Counted from the stretch's first letter, positions 12,412-25,305 are shown. The stretch is 64,000 bases of DNA from Tubulanus polymorphus (GCF_964204645.1 NC_134027.1:16730485-16794484); one strand, 5' to 3'. Notes: a model not told the origin generated them from the letters alone. Program-made: numbers and translations.

Positions 12412-15400
12412 TTGTGCTGTTTTATTCCTCTGAAAACTTTCGCAAACTTTGAGGACAAGTCTAAACACTCAATCGAAAAATGTGCTGCATGTGCGGAAGA
12501 TTCTTCATTGCTTCAGCTTTTCCCTGGTTTCAGAAGATTTGTATTTGAGTTAACAAAGTCACTCAACATTTCAACCCGTGGACGTAAAGCTCTGAAAGCA
12601 AGCATTACCGAAAAGACTAAAGCTACGTATGACTTGTATAAGCCAAACTGTTTTGTCGAAGTGTGTCGAAGAAATATGAAGAGGAGATTAGTGATTATTT
12701 TGTACGCATTCCGCAATTAAACTAAAATCTAAAAAAGTGACGGTATTAGCTAAAAAGGAAAAAACGATGTGAGATATTTTCGAAATGTAAAAGAGCTTCA
12801 GAGCAGAAAATGCGAGAGAATGATACTGTAACTCATTTAGCATCAAATGAAAGCTTCCTCGCTTACGACAGAAAGAGAAAAGCTACATTTTTTAAACTCC
12901 TGCTGAAGCTGCTGAAGCTAATGCACGGTATGAAAAACGAAGAAAGCTCGAGGTTTATGAAGGTATTCCTTCTAAAAAACACATACCAACTATAGTGAAC
13001 TTAAAATTTAATCGTGAAAGTATGCCGAGACAAGCCATTCAGTTAGCAAAGACAGAAAAAAATCAACTGTTCAGCTTTATCTCGTCAGTATCTGATAACA
13101 TCAAAGAAAACCAATTCACCTATTTCCAGTTCGAATAAGGGTGAGATTGTAAAAGAATTTCTGCTATCTGAAGGCCTACCAAAAGAAGCATTTCTACAAT
13201 GCACCTATTCTCAGCGTAGAACTGATTGTTGGTGACAAAATTGCGGAACGGGATTTTACGAAAACGACAGTTTCTCAAGAAGGCAAGCTTGTGGAAGAGA
13301 CTTTAACTTTGACCGGTCGGCGAATTCCGCTTGTTAATCTTCGGAAAGATTCATTAGCTTATTTTTTGGAACTAGGACTTATCCGAGATCATTCATATGC
13401 TTATGTTGACTCTCTTTCGCGTGATGAAATTATTCCTAAACTGTTACTTTTGAAGTGTGAAGTGGATATTGCGCAGAGCCGTGATGCTCTTAAACAACTC
13501 CTCGTTGATTTGGTCAGGATTGGCCACCTGATAATATGGCATGATGAAAGTACGAATGCGAGCGTTAACATATATTACATACTGTTTCTTCCATTTATGA
13601 CCCTGTATTTTTTCTAACTGATGAGGAATATTTACTTAAAACCGGAAAATCTATTGATGTGCAAGCTGTTGTAGAAAAGCCAATGTTATATATATTTGGT
13701 TGTTGTCGTGCCAATGAGAAAGATCAGCTTGCTTTTACCACTGCTTGACAGGAATGTTTAAAAGAAATCTTCCCGATGGGACTACAGTTCGTGATATCAT
13801 ACACTTTTTCCATGGAGATTCACGGGCTCAACAGTTTGAATTTGGACATCAAAAAGGTGGACATTTTCCGTGTGTTAACCCTTTCAGTGCTGGCTAATTA
13901 ATACCCTATAGTGCTGAAGATAATTTGAGAATTCTGAAAAATTCCACCCCAGTGTGTTGAATAACGGGAATAGCACTATAGTGTGTCTACACCCTGGCGC
14001 TGTATATCGTTAGTTACTAATATTTCACTATGTTTGACTGGTGCTGCCATCTTTCAAGAGAGATAATTAGTAATTAATAATTAAATCAATACACCGCACT
14101 GTGGTGCACTAGCAAAATCCATCACTGATTTGTACACCGCACTGCAGTGTAGACACACTGAAAGGGTTAATTGTAAATTGAATGCGAAATTATTTAGCTT
14201 TTTACCTGCTGCATTGAATGCTAAATATATATCGGCCGATGAACGGATACGCACTGTAATTATATCTACACTTAGTTCACTTCAAGCGAACAGAATAACA
14301 AATCCATTTTCGAATGTTTCTAAGGAAAATTTAAAACTTGAGCTAGACCGCCGTTATATTCAATATGATGAAAACTCAACCAAGAGCAATCTAACCGATT
14401 TATTACGTGATGAACTTTCAGTTATTCAGCGTGTGCCATCTGTATTATTTTTTAATCATCGCGAAACACTATGTTCTATGAATTTGGATACGTACGGTCT
14501 TGGTTGTGAACCTCTTCATACGTGTAAAGAACATTCTAAGAATGTTTTACTCGAGCTTCAACTTCACTTGCCTAAGAAATTATATTGTGCTGCGTACAAT
14601 GCATTATTTTCGAGCAAAAATGTCATTGTGGATGTGACTGTAGAGAAGCCGTTATTTCTCTTTATCGCGTTATGAATCGTTTATATTCACAGGATCTTGT
14701 TAGCACAGATATGGAACAATTACTTAAAACGCTTGTTTTAATTAACCGTTGTATATATATATCCGAAAACAATCATTCGCCAAGACTTATTCTACAGTTC
14801 TATAATCTAATTAATGAAAATGCTTTATCAATGTAGAAAGTTATGGGAATACCTCAGAAACACACAGTCCGCAAATTAAATGGTATATATTTCCATAATG
14901 TGACAGTCGAAGCACTGCGTCAACTGTGAATCATATCACTTATTTTGCGCAACACGGAACAACAGGAAGCAATGTTTCATCAAATTGGAAATACAACGAA
15001 CAGTAAAAATTATCAAAGTGATCATTTAGCCATGGTTGTTTTTATTAGACTTGGAGCGAAAGATATTCTCCGCAAAAGAGGCTTGCAAAGCCTACAACAT
15101 ACTTTTGGAAATATATCGAAAGTAGCCAGAGATATTGAATCGTTGAACTCTAGATTTTCTTGTCACGAAATCAATGCACCATATAAAACGACTTTCTGAT
15201 TTTCTTAACTGTGGTGAAGGTGTCTGGTGGAGTTGGAATGGCGACGATATTATTTTCTTTGATGGTGACGATCACGATGATTTTAAACCGGAAGGACCGT
15301 CATTGATGTCATTCCGTAGGTGCCAGACCATCAAGAATCTGATATAATCAACAAATACTGGCATAATTGTGTTGAGAAGAGTCTAGGTGTGTGAAGAGCC

Positions 15401-16508
15401 CAAATATCATATACATGTACATGTAGATATACTTAGATTTATCTTATCAAAACTAAAAATTAATTTGTTGAATAATCCTTTCTTTCTTTTATACTTGCAG
15501 AGGGCGTATTTGATATCCCAGCTTTGTGGATCCGGAGAGATTCATTTTCATGATTCAGGCTTAGAAAATGACGTAGGTTTGCTGCATTTCAAGAAATAAA
15601 GTTGTTCAAGCTTTTTTGAATTGAACCTATATTTACGTGAAATGCTATTTGTTTCAGGCGGAGATCGGTTATGACGAAAATGAACAAACTCAAAATGTTC
15701 AATTAGAAGCACAAACCCCGAATTTAAGTTATCTTTCTTGAAAGATTATTCAAAAAACTTTCAAACTGTAGCGATAAAAGCTCTATTGAAACTTTGGTTT
15801 TTCAGGATCATGAAACATTACCGGCAAGTACAATAGAACAAAGTGCACAACCCGACACCGAAAAAGAACAAGAGGAGGAAATAAATATATCAAATCAGGT
15901 ATGTCATCTAAAATTGAGTTTGATTAATAGAAAGTGCCTCCCCCTGATGATCAAAATAGCTAATAGCTGACTGGTTGGGTCATTGCACCCTCTTCTGATC
16001 AAAATCCGAATCATTATTTTTTTGTGGGAAATTCAAAAAATTTAGTAGACAGTTGGTTAGCAGTAGTAAGTTGGAACCAGGAGACCCAGTTTGACAAATA
16101 AAACGGATACCTTCCCCATCAGAAGTACATCAGGTAATTAGCTTCTAGGCCTAACATATTTTCATATCTTATAAAAATGAAACTAAAGTTTTGAATTTTT
16201 GTTTACAATCATGGGGGAAGTTGTTGATTGAGGTACTTGGGCCTGCCGAATGCGCCGCCAGATATGATGAGCTTCGTCATCGAGGTAAACTTAGTAAAAC
16301 TTTCATGACATTAAATGCGGATAAATTACGCCGGTCGGAACATGCAGTGCAATCTTTAGTTCACTCGACATATCATCAAATTCAAAAAGACCTTCGCAAA
16401 TGTGTTTTATCTAATATAACTAGTCATGACAAACACTATACAACTTTGTTGTTTCACAGAAAACTTTTAGAAAAGCTGGCTTACAAGTGGAATATGGATA
16501 TTTTCTGA
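12412..16508 (+). pseudogene. Decayed multi-exon copy of a repeated invertebrate gene family
   Basis: Conserved blocks lie in order on the plus strand but in shifting frames. There is an N-terminal piece at 12412-12720, a middle piece at 13230-13570, then TGKSIDVQAVVEKPMLYIFG and HFFHGDSRAQQFEFGHQKGG (13630-13870). These are followed by a cysteine-bearing block and a long piece at 14170-14675, QQEAMFHQIGN near 14960, a GEGVWW...FKPEGPS block at 15210-15310, and a C-terminal helix-rich piece at 16191-16508. From memory, this order matches an uncharacterised family present in many copies in coral and mollusc genomes; I cannot verify that here. Introns are likely (an acceptor-like TATACTTGCAG ends near 15500). 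Frameshifts near 13740, 14600 and 15190 and a MITE at 13879-14166 make it non-functional. The family function is unknown. Confidence 0.55.
13879..14166. mobile_element. piggyBac-type MITE, TTAA target
   Basis: The 288-bp element starts CCCTTTCAGTG and ends CACTGAAAGGG, and is flanked on both sides by TTAA (13875-13878, 14167-14170). TTAA duplication and CCC-start ends are hallmarks of piggyBac elements. It interrupts the gene-family copy between ...HFPCV and CKLNAK. Removing the element plus one TTAA joins the two sides in one reading frame, which independently supports the boundaries. No open frame inside. Confidence 0.85.
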
Positions 16509-17415
16509 TTTTAATGGTAAGTGTATTTTTCCATTTGATAGATTTTTTTCAGTGTTATCTTAAAGCCCTTATACAGTCAACCTCGGTTAATCCATATCAC
16601 TAGGGACTGAGCTTTTTAGTACAGATTAAGTGATGTATGGATAACAGATAATCCGTATTTGATACGAATTAACTATTATCCGTATAAACTATGATTTCAG
16701 TGCACAATCCGTATAATAGCCGGTTTATCAGTTATGTCTCAAACCGCGGACCACTGCTATAGTAGAACCACATTCAAATGAACCGTTGGGGGCCAAATAA
16801 AGTTCATAGTATCCAATCCGTTTGACATCATTTATACATGAGAGGAAAACATCCCCTCCCCTGGTATGTTGAAACACAAACCAACTGGTTTCAGTAGAGT
16901 AGGACCATTTAAACATAAATACTGTCAGGCCATGAATAGCTAATTGACAACTGGATTAATCATGAAATAAAATATAAATTTATGCAAACCCTGTAAAAAT
17001 TCAGATATGCACGCTGGTAACTTTGAGTGGCAAATTCATGGGTTGAACACATGTGTAATACACGTACATGTATAAGGTACGTGTGTATGGATAAATCGCA
17101 GTAGCACTGCCATTACTGCGATGTCAACATTACGAGCTAACTGGTCGACCAAAGGGTATCACATTTTTCGTTTGCGTCCCTCCCCGGGGATGCTACTAAA
17201 GACTGAGGGAGAACAAGAAAATGACTATGACAGCTACGCTATGCTGGTTAAAATGTCAGATGGAAGGACAGTTGGGTGTGTGCCTGCTGTGACGTGGTCA
17301 TGGTTTTTAAACGTGTAAATACCTCATATTATAGACATGAATACTGGGTATAAGGGTTATCAATGATTTGTGTATAGTATGTATGATATAGTTTATGGTG
17401 CGTGAAATGTGAGGA

Positions 17416-17418
<3 letters not shown>

Positions 17419-17451
<33 letters not shown>
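17419..17451. repeat. (GT)n microsatellite
   Basis: About 16 uninterrupted GT units inside the Tigger element. Confidence 0.9.
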
Positions 17452-17452
<1 letters not shown>

Positions 17453-17816
17453 TATGATTTTCAGTATAGAGTTCAGTGTGTGTTTGAGAATTTGGAGTGA
17501 CACCTTGTGTTCCTGTTAGTCAAACTGGTTAGGAAAAAGGCTTGTGAGCCGTAAGTAATGTACATTTTTGCTATTAAATAGAAATGAGAAAATCAAGATA
17601 TAAATGTAAGATATTTGCTATTGTTTAGTTTCAGTTTTTAAGTGTGGTGTAAATTAATAAAATTGAGGAAATGTGTTCAAACTTGGAATTTGATTCGTCA
17701 GTCAATGAGTGCATGGTTTCCAACATCACACCTGCTAATCTGTGTAAGCTCTTCTCAAAGTTGATCGACGATGGCTTGACTGCTGAGGTGGCATGGTAGG
17801 TAAAACTACTAACTTT

Positions 17817-17852
17817 TATATATATATATATAATATATTTATATATATATAT
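17817..17852. repeat. (TA)n microsatellite
   Basis: TA-rich run with two short interruptions, inside the Tigger element. Confidence 0.85.
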
Positions 17853-19410
17853 GTCAGGTTGAAAAAGCAGGGACCTTTCAATTTGCAAATGTTCTCCAAT
17901 TGAAAGTTAATTCCTTGTGTTCATCGACATCGATGGATTGATGAGAATGAGTAGCGAGATGAGCTGGCTTAAAATATCATGTAATTAATATTTACCTGGT
18001 TATTCATTTCAGCATATACATGGGAGATGTTTTTGCAAATAAGGAGAAGAAATTTACATCATACAAGAAGTCAACCACTGGATGAAGGATAGAGAAGGAG
18101 GAGGGGTTGAACTTGCAGCAGAATATACGTTGGAATATAATTTCAGTGATTGAGAAATTATTGCAGGACTTATCAAAGATATTATTCCGAAATCTGAAGT
18201 CCATAGAATTTCCTTATAACTTTCTAGAATAAAAGTACATGTATTTTGTTTAGCATTTATCTTCGCATTAATTGCTGCATTAATTGGATTAAACAATTTC
18301 ACTGCAGAGGATTCTTCTATCAAATTCACTTGAAACAGTCAGTTACATCTGCCGGCGAGTACCAGTATGAAAATTTCTCAAGTAATCACACAGTTAAAAA
18401 ACCAAACATTTTCAAATTATCCAATATCTGAGTCTGATAACATTTTGAAAAGATGGTCTCAATTGTTTTGCGAAGTACGTTTACATTAAGCACGTGAGCA
18501 TATCACTGTAAACAGGCTGAAAAAATTACCAACTACCGTACTACAAATTGTTTAAGCCAGCAACACATCGTTAATCTGTATCACTAATCTAAGATAAATA
18601 AAGCAACACTGTCTCTCGGTTTAAAACTGACAATAAATAAACAAGTGTGATTGATCGTGGCTTAGCAATCGTTTGAACCGATGAAAATATGAAATAGGAC
18701 TCCAAAACTAAGGTTATTATAACCGAAAGTTCGTTAGTAAAGGGGTCGTTGTTTCCAATGAAATAGGCCTATAACTGTAAATGAGAAGGATTTGGCCGGG
18801 GACGTAACAAGCGATGGTTCGTTAGTTCCGAGGACGTTGGAACGAGGTTCCACTGTATTAGACTTGTCATTTCATCATTTTCATTGATATCGATGCGTTT
18901 GTTGTAAACACATTAACATACCAGAAAGTGCATGTGTTGTAAATTTATGGCTGTATAGAAATGTTTAGCTCCAGAAGGATGATTTAAAAGTGACCATCTC
19001 TGCAACAAGAATCTCTGCTGTTTAACGAAAGTCCAATAATTTAGTTACAAACAGAACATTCCAATTTCTCGGTAGATTTATTTCAAACTGAATTTATTCC
19101 TTGACTGCGCGTGTACACGTTTCATTCATCATCACTGCAGCGTTTATAAACTTAATGTTTAATTATCGTCAAACTCTACAAGGAAGAAATCAGGCATTGT
19201 CTTTCGAATTAGTGTTGGAACCTCGGCAACTAATAGGTTTTCTAGTTTAGAAGCAGTTTCCAACATAGAATGTGTGGCAAATTTGCTTTCACACGTCACC
19301 GCAAATCTTCTTATGACATCTAGAGCACCATTACGCTTCTATTTGGTGGAGACAGATGCATCTCTTCGATAGTTAAATCATCATCACTGACGTCGGCGGT
19401 ATTGTCACCT

Positions 19411-20642
19411 TTAGTTGCGATAAATATTTGACATTTGGCTCCAAATATTACGGAAATTAGTCTCAGTTTCACCGGGAATCACAGCAAGTGAGTGATCTGC
19501 ACCAGCGTTTTCGGTGTCAGATGATGTCAATGTTGAAACTAGTTTAAATCCAGCATTTTGATAACAACTTACCACAGTTTCTCTCTCCACCTTTCGCCAT
19601 GCTGATCGAATTGCAAACATAGCATTCAATATATTCCACTTAAAAGGGACATCAGCGTTTATCTCGGGCGCATTGAGACGTCTAGCTGCTAGGATGTGAC
19701 GATAATGGAGTTTCAAATTTTTTATTATACCGGCATCCATTGGCTGGGTGACACTGGTAGTATTTAGTGGCAGAAAAACAAGTTCTATATTGTCCAATTC
19801 AATATTTGGTTGGATGTGCGCTACAGTTGTCAACAACCATGGCAATCTTCCTTCTCTCAAGCATCATTCGTCTATCTAATTTTCGCAGCCATTTTTCAAA
19901 TAATGAAGCTGTCATCCATGCTTCATTATTGGCATCATATTCGTTTGGCAGGTGTCGAACATTTTTAAATGCCCGCGGCAATTTGTCCATACCGGTCATA
20001 TTGGATGCGACCAAAACAGTAATTCTTGTTTTAGCTTGCTTATTCCCATGATTCTTTTGACCCATGAAGCCCAGTGAAGTTTTTTCTGGGAGCATCTGCC
20101 AAAAGAGTCCGGTTTCATCCGCATTATAGATATCGTTCGGTTCGTATTCCTTCAGTTTGCCATTTTTCCATTCGTCAACAATAGCTGAATCGACACCACC
20201 GGACTCTCCCGATTTCTGTTCTTGCACAATTCTGTGGCGTTTGTTGAACCTGTCGATCCAACTGGCCGTGATTACTTCAACATACGAGAACTCTTGAGCA
20301 AAATAACGGGCCTTCTCTAGTAGCATATCACCATCAATCCTTAAATCGGGATGCGAAGACTTTTGACGAAACCACAAGATTAGCGCAGTATCGACATCTC
20401 TGAATGTAGGCTTTCTTGCACGTTTTATCACACCCTTTCGGCTATGAGAATTTTCTATCATTTGATAAGATTTTTTCCTTACTCTTCACCACATCATTGA
20501 AAGTTTGAGGTTTCATGTCAAACTTCAACGCGACATCTTTCTTCTTTATCCCTGGATTCTTTTCCATAAATTTCAGAATCTCATATTTTTCCTAAGTTTT
20601 TGAGGAATGACCAGCCTTACGTTTATTTGTCACTGTAGCCAT
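19411..20642 (-). pseudogene. Tigger/pogo transposase (CENP-B/DDE_1 type), broken
   Basis: The frame opens with ATG at 20640-20642 and shows, in order: a pogo/psq helix-turn-helix (EKYEILKFMEKNPGIKKKDV); a CENP-B-type DNA-binding region (ALILWFRQKSSHPDLRIDG ... ITASWIDRFNKRH); and a DDE_1 catalytic core. The core has the first Asp in YNADETGLF, the second in VVDNCSAH and the third in TQPMDAGIIK. All three catalytic aspartates are still present. Lesions include an in-frame stop near 20595, a frameshift near 20460 that separates the N-terminal helix-turn-helix, and another near 19800-19860 within the core. It would have catalysed cut-and-paste transposition of the surrounding TIRs; this copy cannot. 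Confidence 0.85.
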
Positions 20643-20907
20643 CGTGCGTCTAGTACAGATAATTCGCATATAGTGTATACATAGCCCTATATACTCGAGG
20701 GCGAGATTTTTGCTCATTGACAAATAATAGCATCTGGACAAAAATTAACTCGACCTCACTTCTGAAGTCAATGGAGTATTAAATGAAGCTTGCGACAATG
20801 ACATTGATGGATTAACTTGAGTTTACTGAAAAACGGGACCAATTTATTTATACGGAATAAGCAATTATACGGTTTAACCGCAGACGGATTAACCGAGGTT
20901 GACTGTA

Positions 20908-21574
20908 TTCATCCAAACTATTCAACTATTCAAGTTTGAATCCTGTCAAAGTATGATACCCTGTCATATGTCATTGGTGCACATTTATTTGCTGACCTAA
21001 TCAGATTTTCAGTTATTTTTGATGCCGTTAAACTCATACAATAACAATAATGTTTATATACATTGATGCTTAGTATGCGCTTTTAAGGAATTTTAGTGAC
21101 TGATAGGGTATATGGCTATCATCTCATCAAAATTCTATATAAGAACTGTTAACACATTTCATTTGACATCGAAATTTTCATCAATCTATTACTGTCTTGC
21201 TTAATAGATGAAATACTGTTTTACTGTATCAAATGGGATAGAATATTATCAAATATGTAAATATGTGCCTAATCATAATCAACATGTTTGAGTATTTGAT
21301 TAATATAACAGTTTAGCTCTAGTAAGTACTTATCAGTAATTAATTTGTGTCACTCAATAAGATGAAGTAAACATAGAATAAACTATAGAATTATTCCTTA
21401 ATAAGGTTAAACTGCCTTGTTCCTGATGGATGGAACTCTCAAATACTTGCGTGATTGCTAGTTCCCCATCTAGCCTACCGAATTGTGCCCAGTCTGTAAC
21501 AAGTGTATGGTTGGTTGGTGTCATTGGCATGGCTTTGTACAAAGAGCAAAAAACTAGGGGTCCAGGGACACCAT
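20908..21574. other. Intergenic, nothing recognised
   Basis: AT-rich spacer between the Tigger element and the R1 repeat. No gene seen. Confidence 0.5.
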
Positions 21575-22822
21575 GCCCACTTGGGAAGTGGTTCCAAATG
21601 CTCAACAATCTAACAATTTCAATATTCAACGCCCCCTGGTGACCATATACAAAAACCAATGACCTTGAAACTCACCACAATCATAGCATGTCAGCAGCTA
21701 CGATTTTGTAATTGATTGTGATAACAAAATATGCCTCGTTACCAATTTAATATGGAAATACTAAGTTATTCTACTATTCAATGCCCCCTGGTGACCATAT
21801 TGAAAACCCAATGACCTCGAAACTCACAACAATCGTAGAACATGTCATGAACTACAACTTTGATCATGGTAACAAAATATGCCTAGGAACCAATATAATA
21901 AGGAAATACTAAGTTATTCTATTATTCAACGCCCCCTGGTGACCATATAGAAAAACTAATGTCCTTAAAACTCGCAACAATCATAGATGATGTCATGAGC
22001 TACAACTTTCCAATTGATTGTGGTTAAAAAATATGCATAGGTACGAATATAATAATGAAATGCGAAGATATTGTATTATTCAACGCCCCCTGGTGGCCAT
22101 ATACGAAATCCAATTACCTTGAAACTCACCACAATCATAGAACACATTATGAGCTACAACTTTCTAATTGATTGTGTTAGCAAAATATGCTGAGGTATCA
22201 ATATAATGTGGAAAAACTTTTTCCCACTTACGAATGAGTACTGGTGACACCAAGATGGCCGCCAATTGCGTCATAATTGGCTGATGATGAAAAATACCTG
22301 TCTAAGGTAAAACATCCCTTTCCATAAATACCCATCACAAATTGCAATGAGAAATGGCAAAACCAGTAGGGAGCTACAGGACTCAGAATTCGGGCCAAAA
22401 TTGACATTTTTGGGCACTAAAAAAGGTCATAGGACGGTCATCTTGAGTCTGATCAACCCAATTTTTGTTATGCTCATGGGCCCTGGGGGGATTCTCATAC
22501 ATCCAAAAGATCAAGGTAATTGATCAAAGCGTCTTCAAAATTTCCCTCAAAAAGTTCAAAAATGTATAAAAAGTGTTGATTTTGGCGAACAACAATGGCT
22601 GCCAGTCGGCCATCTTGATTCTGACAGGGCCAGTTTTTGGGCTGAAGATGTGTCTAGAGTAGATACATGTGTAACCCAAATATCAAGACGTTACCTTGAA
22701 GCGTCTTCAAAACTTCCCAAAATAACTGGATTCCGTCTACGGACGGACGGACGCTACGACGGACGCTACGACGGACGAAAAGTGAACGCAATAGCCCGTT
22801 GGAACTAAAGTCCCAAGTGGGC
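21575..22822 (+). repeat. R1 repeat, fullest copy
   Basis: It is bounded by GCCCACTTGGGA (21575-21586) and its inverse TCCCAAGTGGGC (22811-22822). Inside are about five tandem ~145-bp units (TCAACGCCCCCTGGTGACCA ... ACTCACCACAATC), an AAGATGGCCGCCAATTGCG block, a GGCCATCTTGATTCTGACAG block, a run of GGACG units and a terminal GCAATAGCCCG. There is no open frame. The short inverted ends suggest a non-autonomous DNA element. Pieces of the same family occur at 4320, 6287, 8081, 8500 and 23690. Confidence 0.7.
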
Positions 22823-23689
22823 TAAAAATCATTTTCTGCGAAAAACAACGTGGGAGTTTGGGAATGTTGATTACATATTGAGAGCCAATTGTTTTATCGA
22901 TTACACGAAAATAAATTTTTCTGTAGTTAAAAACGTCAAATTTCTACATTATATCTCATGGCTTCAATAGTTTTATATGTTTTACACTAAAGATTTGTTC
23001 CTAGGTATTACAACGGGTTGCATGGGTACGGAATTAATGGAACAAGGGTATTTTAAATACGGATTATAGCGTATAAGAATTTTACTCGAAACGGAAAAGG
23101 GGAATAGCGTTTGAAAAACGGGAGTAAAAAACACAAAAAGATATGTTAAAAAACGCACGGCATTTTACTCCCAGGGATTGGCAAAATTTTGGGTTAATTA
23201 TTCAGTAAGCTTACTTGTGTGGAGCAGGACGGTCATTTTGTAACACGCGGACCACGTGTGCGCATTATTCTCTGGGACTCGACCCTTAGTGATACTGTGA
23301 AACCGGCGCGCTTGTTATTCTAAAAAATTCAACCCGTTGCTAAGGGACTGTGCTTTTTGTGGGATTCGAATCCAGTCTTCCAATCGGTTTCTACGGAGAA
23401 TACGAACTTAAAATAACATTTTTTGACAATATTTTGTGAATATTCTTTGTAAATATTCTGAAAATTACACAAAATCATTTTGTTATCCTTCATTCACGTA
23501 TTTAAACTACCCGCGCGACGCGGCCCGCAAGTTTCGACGAAAGTCGTCCGTGACCGTCATTTTCGTTGCCGCGATTTAGCCAATGCCCATGTATCCCGGA
23601 TGTAAACTACACTTTTTGAGAAGGACGGTATGGAGAAATATAGAACATTTGAATTTGCCTCATACACGCGATTAACTTAAAACCAAGTA
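22823..23689. other. Intergenic, nothing recognised
   Basis: No gene recognised. Near 23500-23575 there is a locally CpG-rich stretch (CCCGCGCGACGCGGCCCGC) that could be promoter-like, but no transcript can be inferred. Confidence 0.4.
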
Positions 23690-23825
23690 TCAAGACATTA
23701 CATTGGAGTGTCTTCAAAACTTCCCAAAATAAATGGATTCCATCTACGGACGGACAGACGGACGTACGAACGGACGGATGAAAAGTCAACGCAATAGCCC
23801 GCTGGGATTTAAGTCCCAAGTGGGC
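23690..23825 (+). repeat. R1 repeat, right end fragment
   Basis: It contains CAAGACATTACATTGGAGTG, the ACGGACGGACAGACGGACG run, GCAATAGCCCGCTGGGA and the terminal TCCCAAGTGGGC (23814-23825), as in the full copy. Confidence 0.7.
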
Positions 23826-24133
23826 TTAAAATATATAAAGGACTCAATTTTGGTCAGTGTGAACTTTTAATGAGAATGAAATCTTCGAAAAATTGGGTTT
23901 CATCAGAGGTTTTTCATTATCATATACGGACCAATCAGGACAGAAGCTCCCAAGTTCTTCAAATTTGAGGCCAGTGCCGGTTACTGATGAAACAAAGTTT
24001 ATCGACTGACCTGGTTTAACATCTTCACTCAGACAAATCGTTGTTACGCGCGACCTACACCTTGGTGCGCGTACTCTATAACTGATACATACATGCAGTG
24101 AAAACGAGAGTATAAGTCGATATTGCCTACGCG
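23826..24133. other. Intergenic, nothing recognised
   Basis: Short spacer; open frames are short and without domains. Confidence 0.45.
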
Positions 24134-24527
24134 ACTGCACACGACTGTTTTCAACACGAACGCTCATCACTGTGTCACAGTTAACAAACTAATACTAATA
24201 ATGAGGCTCCAAAATGGATTGCTGATGCTTCAATTAATGATGATATTAAAACAAGTAGGCCTACTCCAGTCGTGTGTATATCAGACACATCTCTAAAAAT
24301 CTGATATCACTGTATCAGTCAATCAGTGACTGTACACGACTGTTTTCAAAGCGAACGCTCATCACTGTGCCGCAGTTAACAAACTAATACTAATAATCAG
24401 GCTCCAAAATGGATCACTAATGCTTCAATTAATGATGATAAAACAAGTATTCCAGTCGTGTATATATCAGACTCATCTCAAAAAATCTGATGCTATCACT
24501 ATATCAGTAAATCAGCTGTGTGGCCTA
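24134..24527 (+). repeat. ~195-bp direct tandem duplication
   Basis: Two adjacent copies (about 24134-24328 and 24329-24527) share CACGACTGTTTTCAA, CGAACGCTCATCACTGTG, AGTTAACAAACTAATACTAA and GCTTCAATTAATGATGAT. They differ by small indels, and one copy carries an extra TAGGCCTA word. Confidence 0.75.
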
Positions 24528-24984
24528 TCAACCTATTCAATCGTGCCGTCATTTTGTTTGTGAAATAACGCGCACCAGCTGATCACCTAATTCGATATGA
24601 TGACGTCATGATGGAAGTCGAAACCGGGTCAACACAAATTTTATAGAAGCAAGATTTTGAGGGGTTTTGTCTTTGAAAGCCCATAAATACCGAACCAAGC
24701 GTCGGATCTTGGCAATATAGCCTAAAGTTCTTCCGAGGCAAATAGCATTGAATTTTCACATGTGTTATTTTTGACAGTTATAGATGCTGCATAAAAAAAC
24801 GCACTCAAATAAATCGAATTTTTGAAACTTTTTGGTAGGCCTAAATTTCTAAAAAAATATGAAACCCGTGGCTTTCAACTTTGCGCAACATAGGCCTAAA
24901 GAAAAACCAATCACGAAATATATTTTTGCTTAATCCGTTAATTTCGCCCAGTAGTAGTGAAATTACAGGCTACTGAAATCACAC
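24528..24984. other. Intergenic, nothing recognised
   Basis: No gene. Includes a TGACGTCA palindrome near 24601. Lies just outside the left arm of the palindrome-rich zone. Confidence 0.45.
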
Positions 24985-25298
24985 GGACTTGTCACAATTG
25001 ATAGTGAATGAATATAACCAGTATCAATGACCAACCCCAGTATCCCTGTATAATAAAAAAACAAGGGTGGCAATTATTAATCATCAATCTGAAAATGACC
25101 TCTCCACTTCAATCGACTGTAATTCCAAAAATCCTCAACCGATTCACATGAAATTAGCTTAAATACAAACTAGAAGACTTTCTTCTTCCAACGAGCCTAT
25201 AACGATCACTCTACGACAAATATCTCACAACGAAATCAGCGTTTATTTACGGGAGATAGCTCAAAATGGAGGTGTACTGATTCTATGGTGGACAGCAA
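24985..25298 (+). repeat. Left arm of a 5.5-kb inverted-repeat pair
   Basis: This 314-bp sequence recurs inverted and nearly identical at 30185-30502. Shared words include GGACTTGTCACAATTGATAG, CCTCAACCGATTCACATGAA and TTCTATGGTGGACAGCAA. It has no coding potential. The pair may be the TIRs of a large non-autonomous element whose interior filled with other insertions. Confidence 0.75.
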
Positions 25299-25305
25299 TA
25301 TATAC

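Larger units (their letters stand above)
16574..20905 (-). mobile_element. Tigger/pogo-type DNA transposon, complete but inactive
   Basis: Terminal inverted repeats CAGTCAACCTCGGTTAAT (16574) and ATTAACCGAGGTTGACTG (ends 20905) are flanked by TA on both sides (16572-16573, 20906-20907), the target duplication expected for Tc1/mariner-pogo elements. The 4.3-kb body carries a minus-strand transposase pseudogene near its right end (19411-20642). Further inverted words such as CCGTATAA lie near both ends. The left 2.8 kb (16900-19400) has no coding content I recognise. It holds a (GT)n run, a (TA)n run and, ending at about 18860, a CGAGGTTCCACTGTA motif that looks like one end of another mariner/pogo MITE nested inside. 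The element landed about 65 bp downstream of the C-terminal exon of the gene-family copy. Confidence 0.85.

Noticed and set aside
24134-24527. Pair of direct repeats as LTRs
   Set aside because: The copies are adjacent with nothing between them; this is a tandem duplication.
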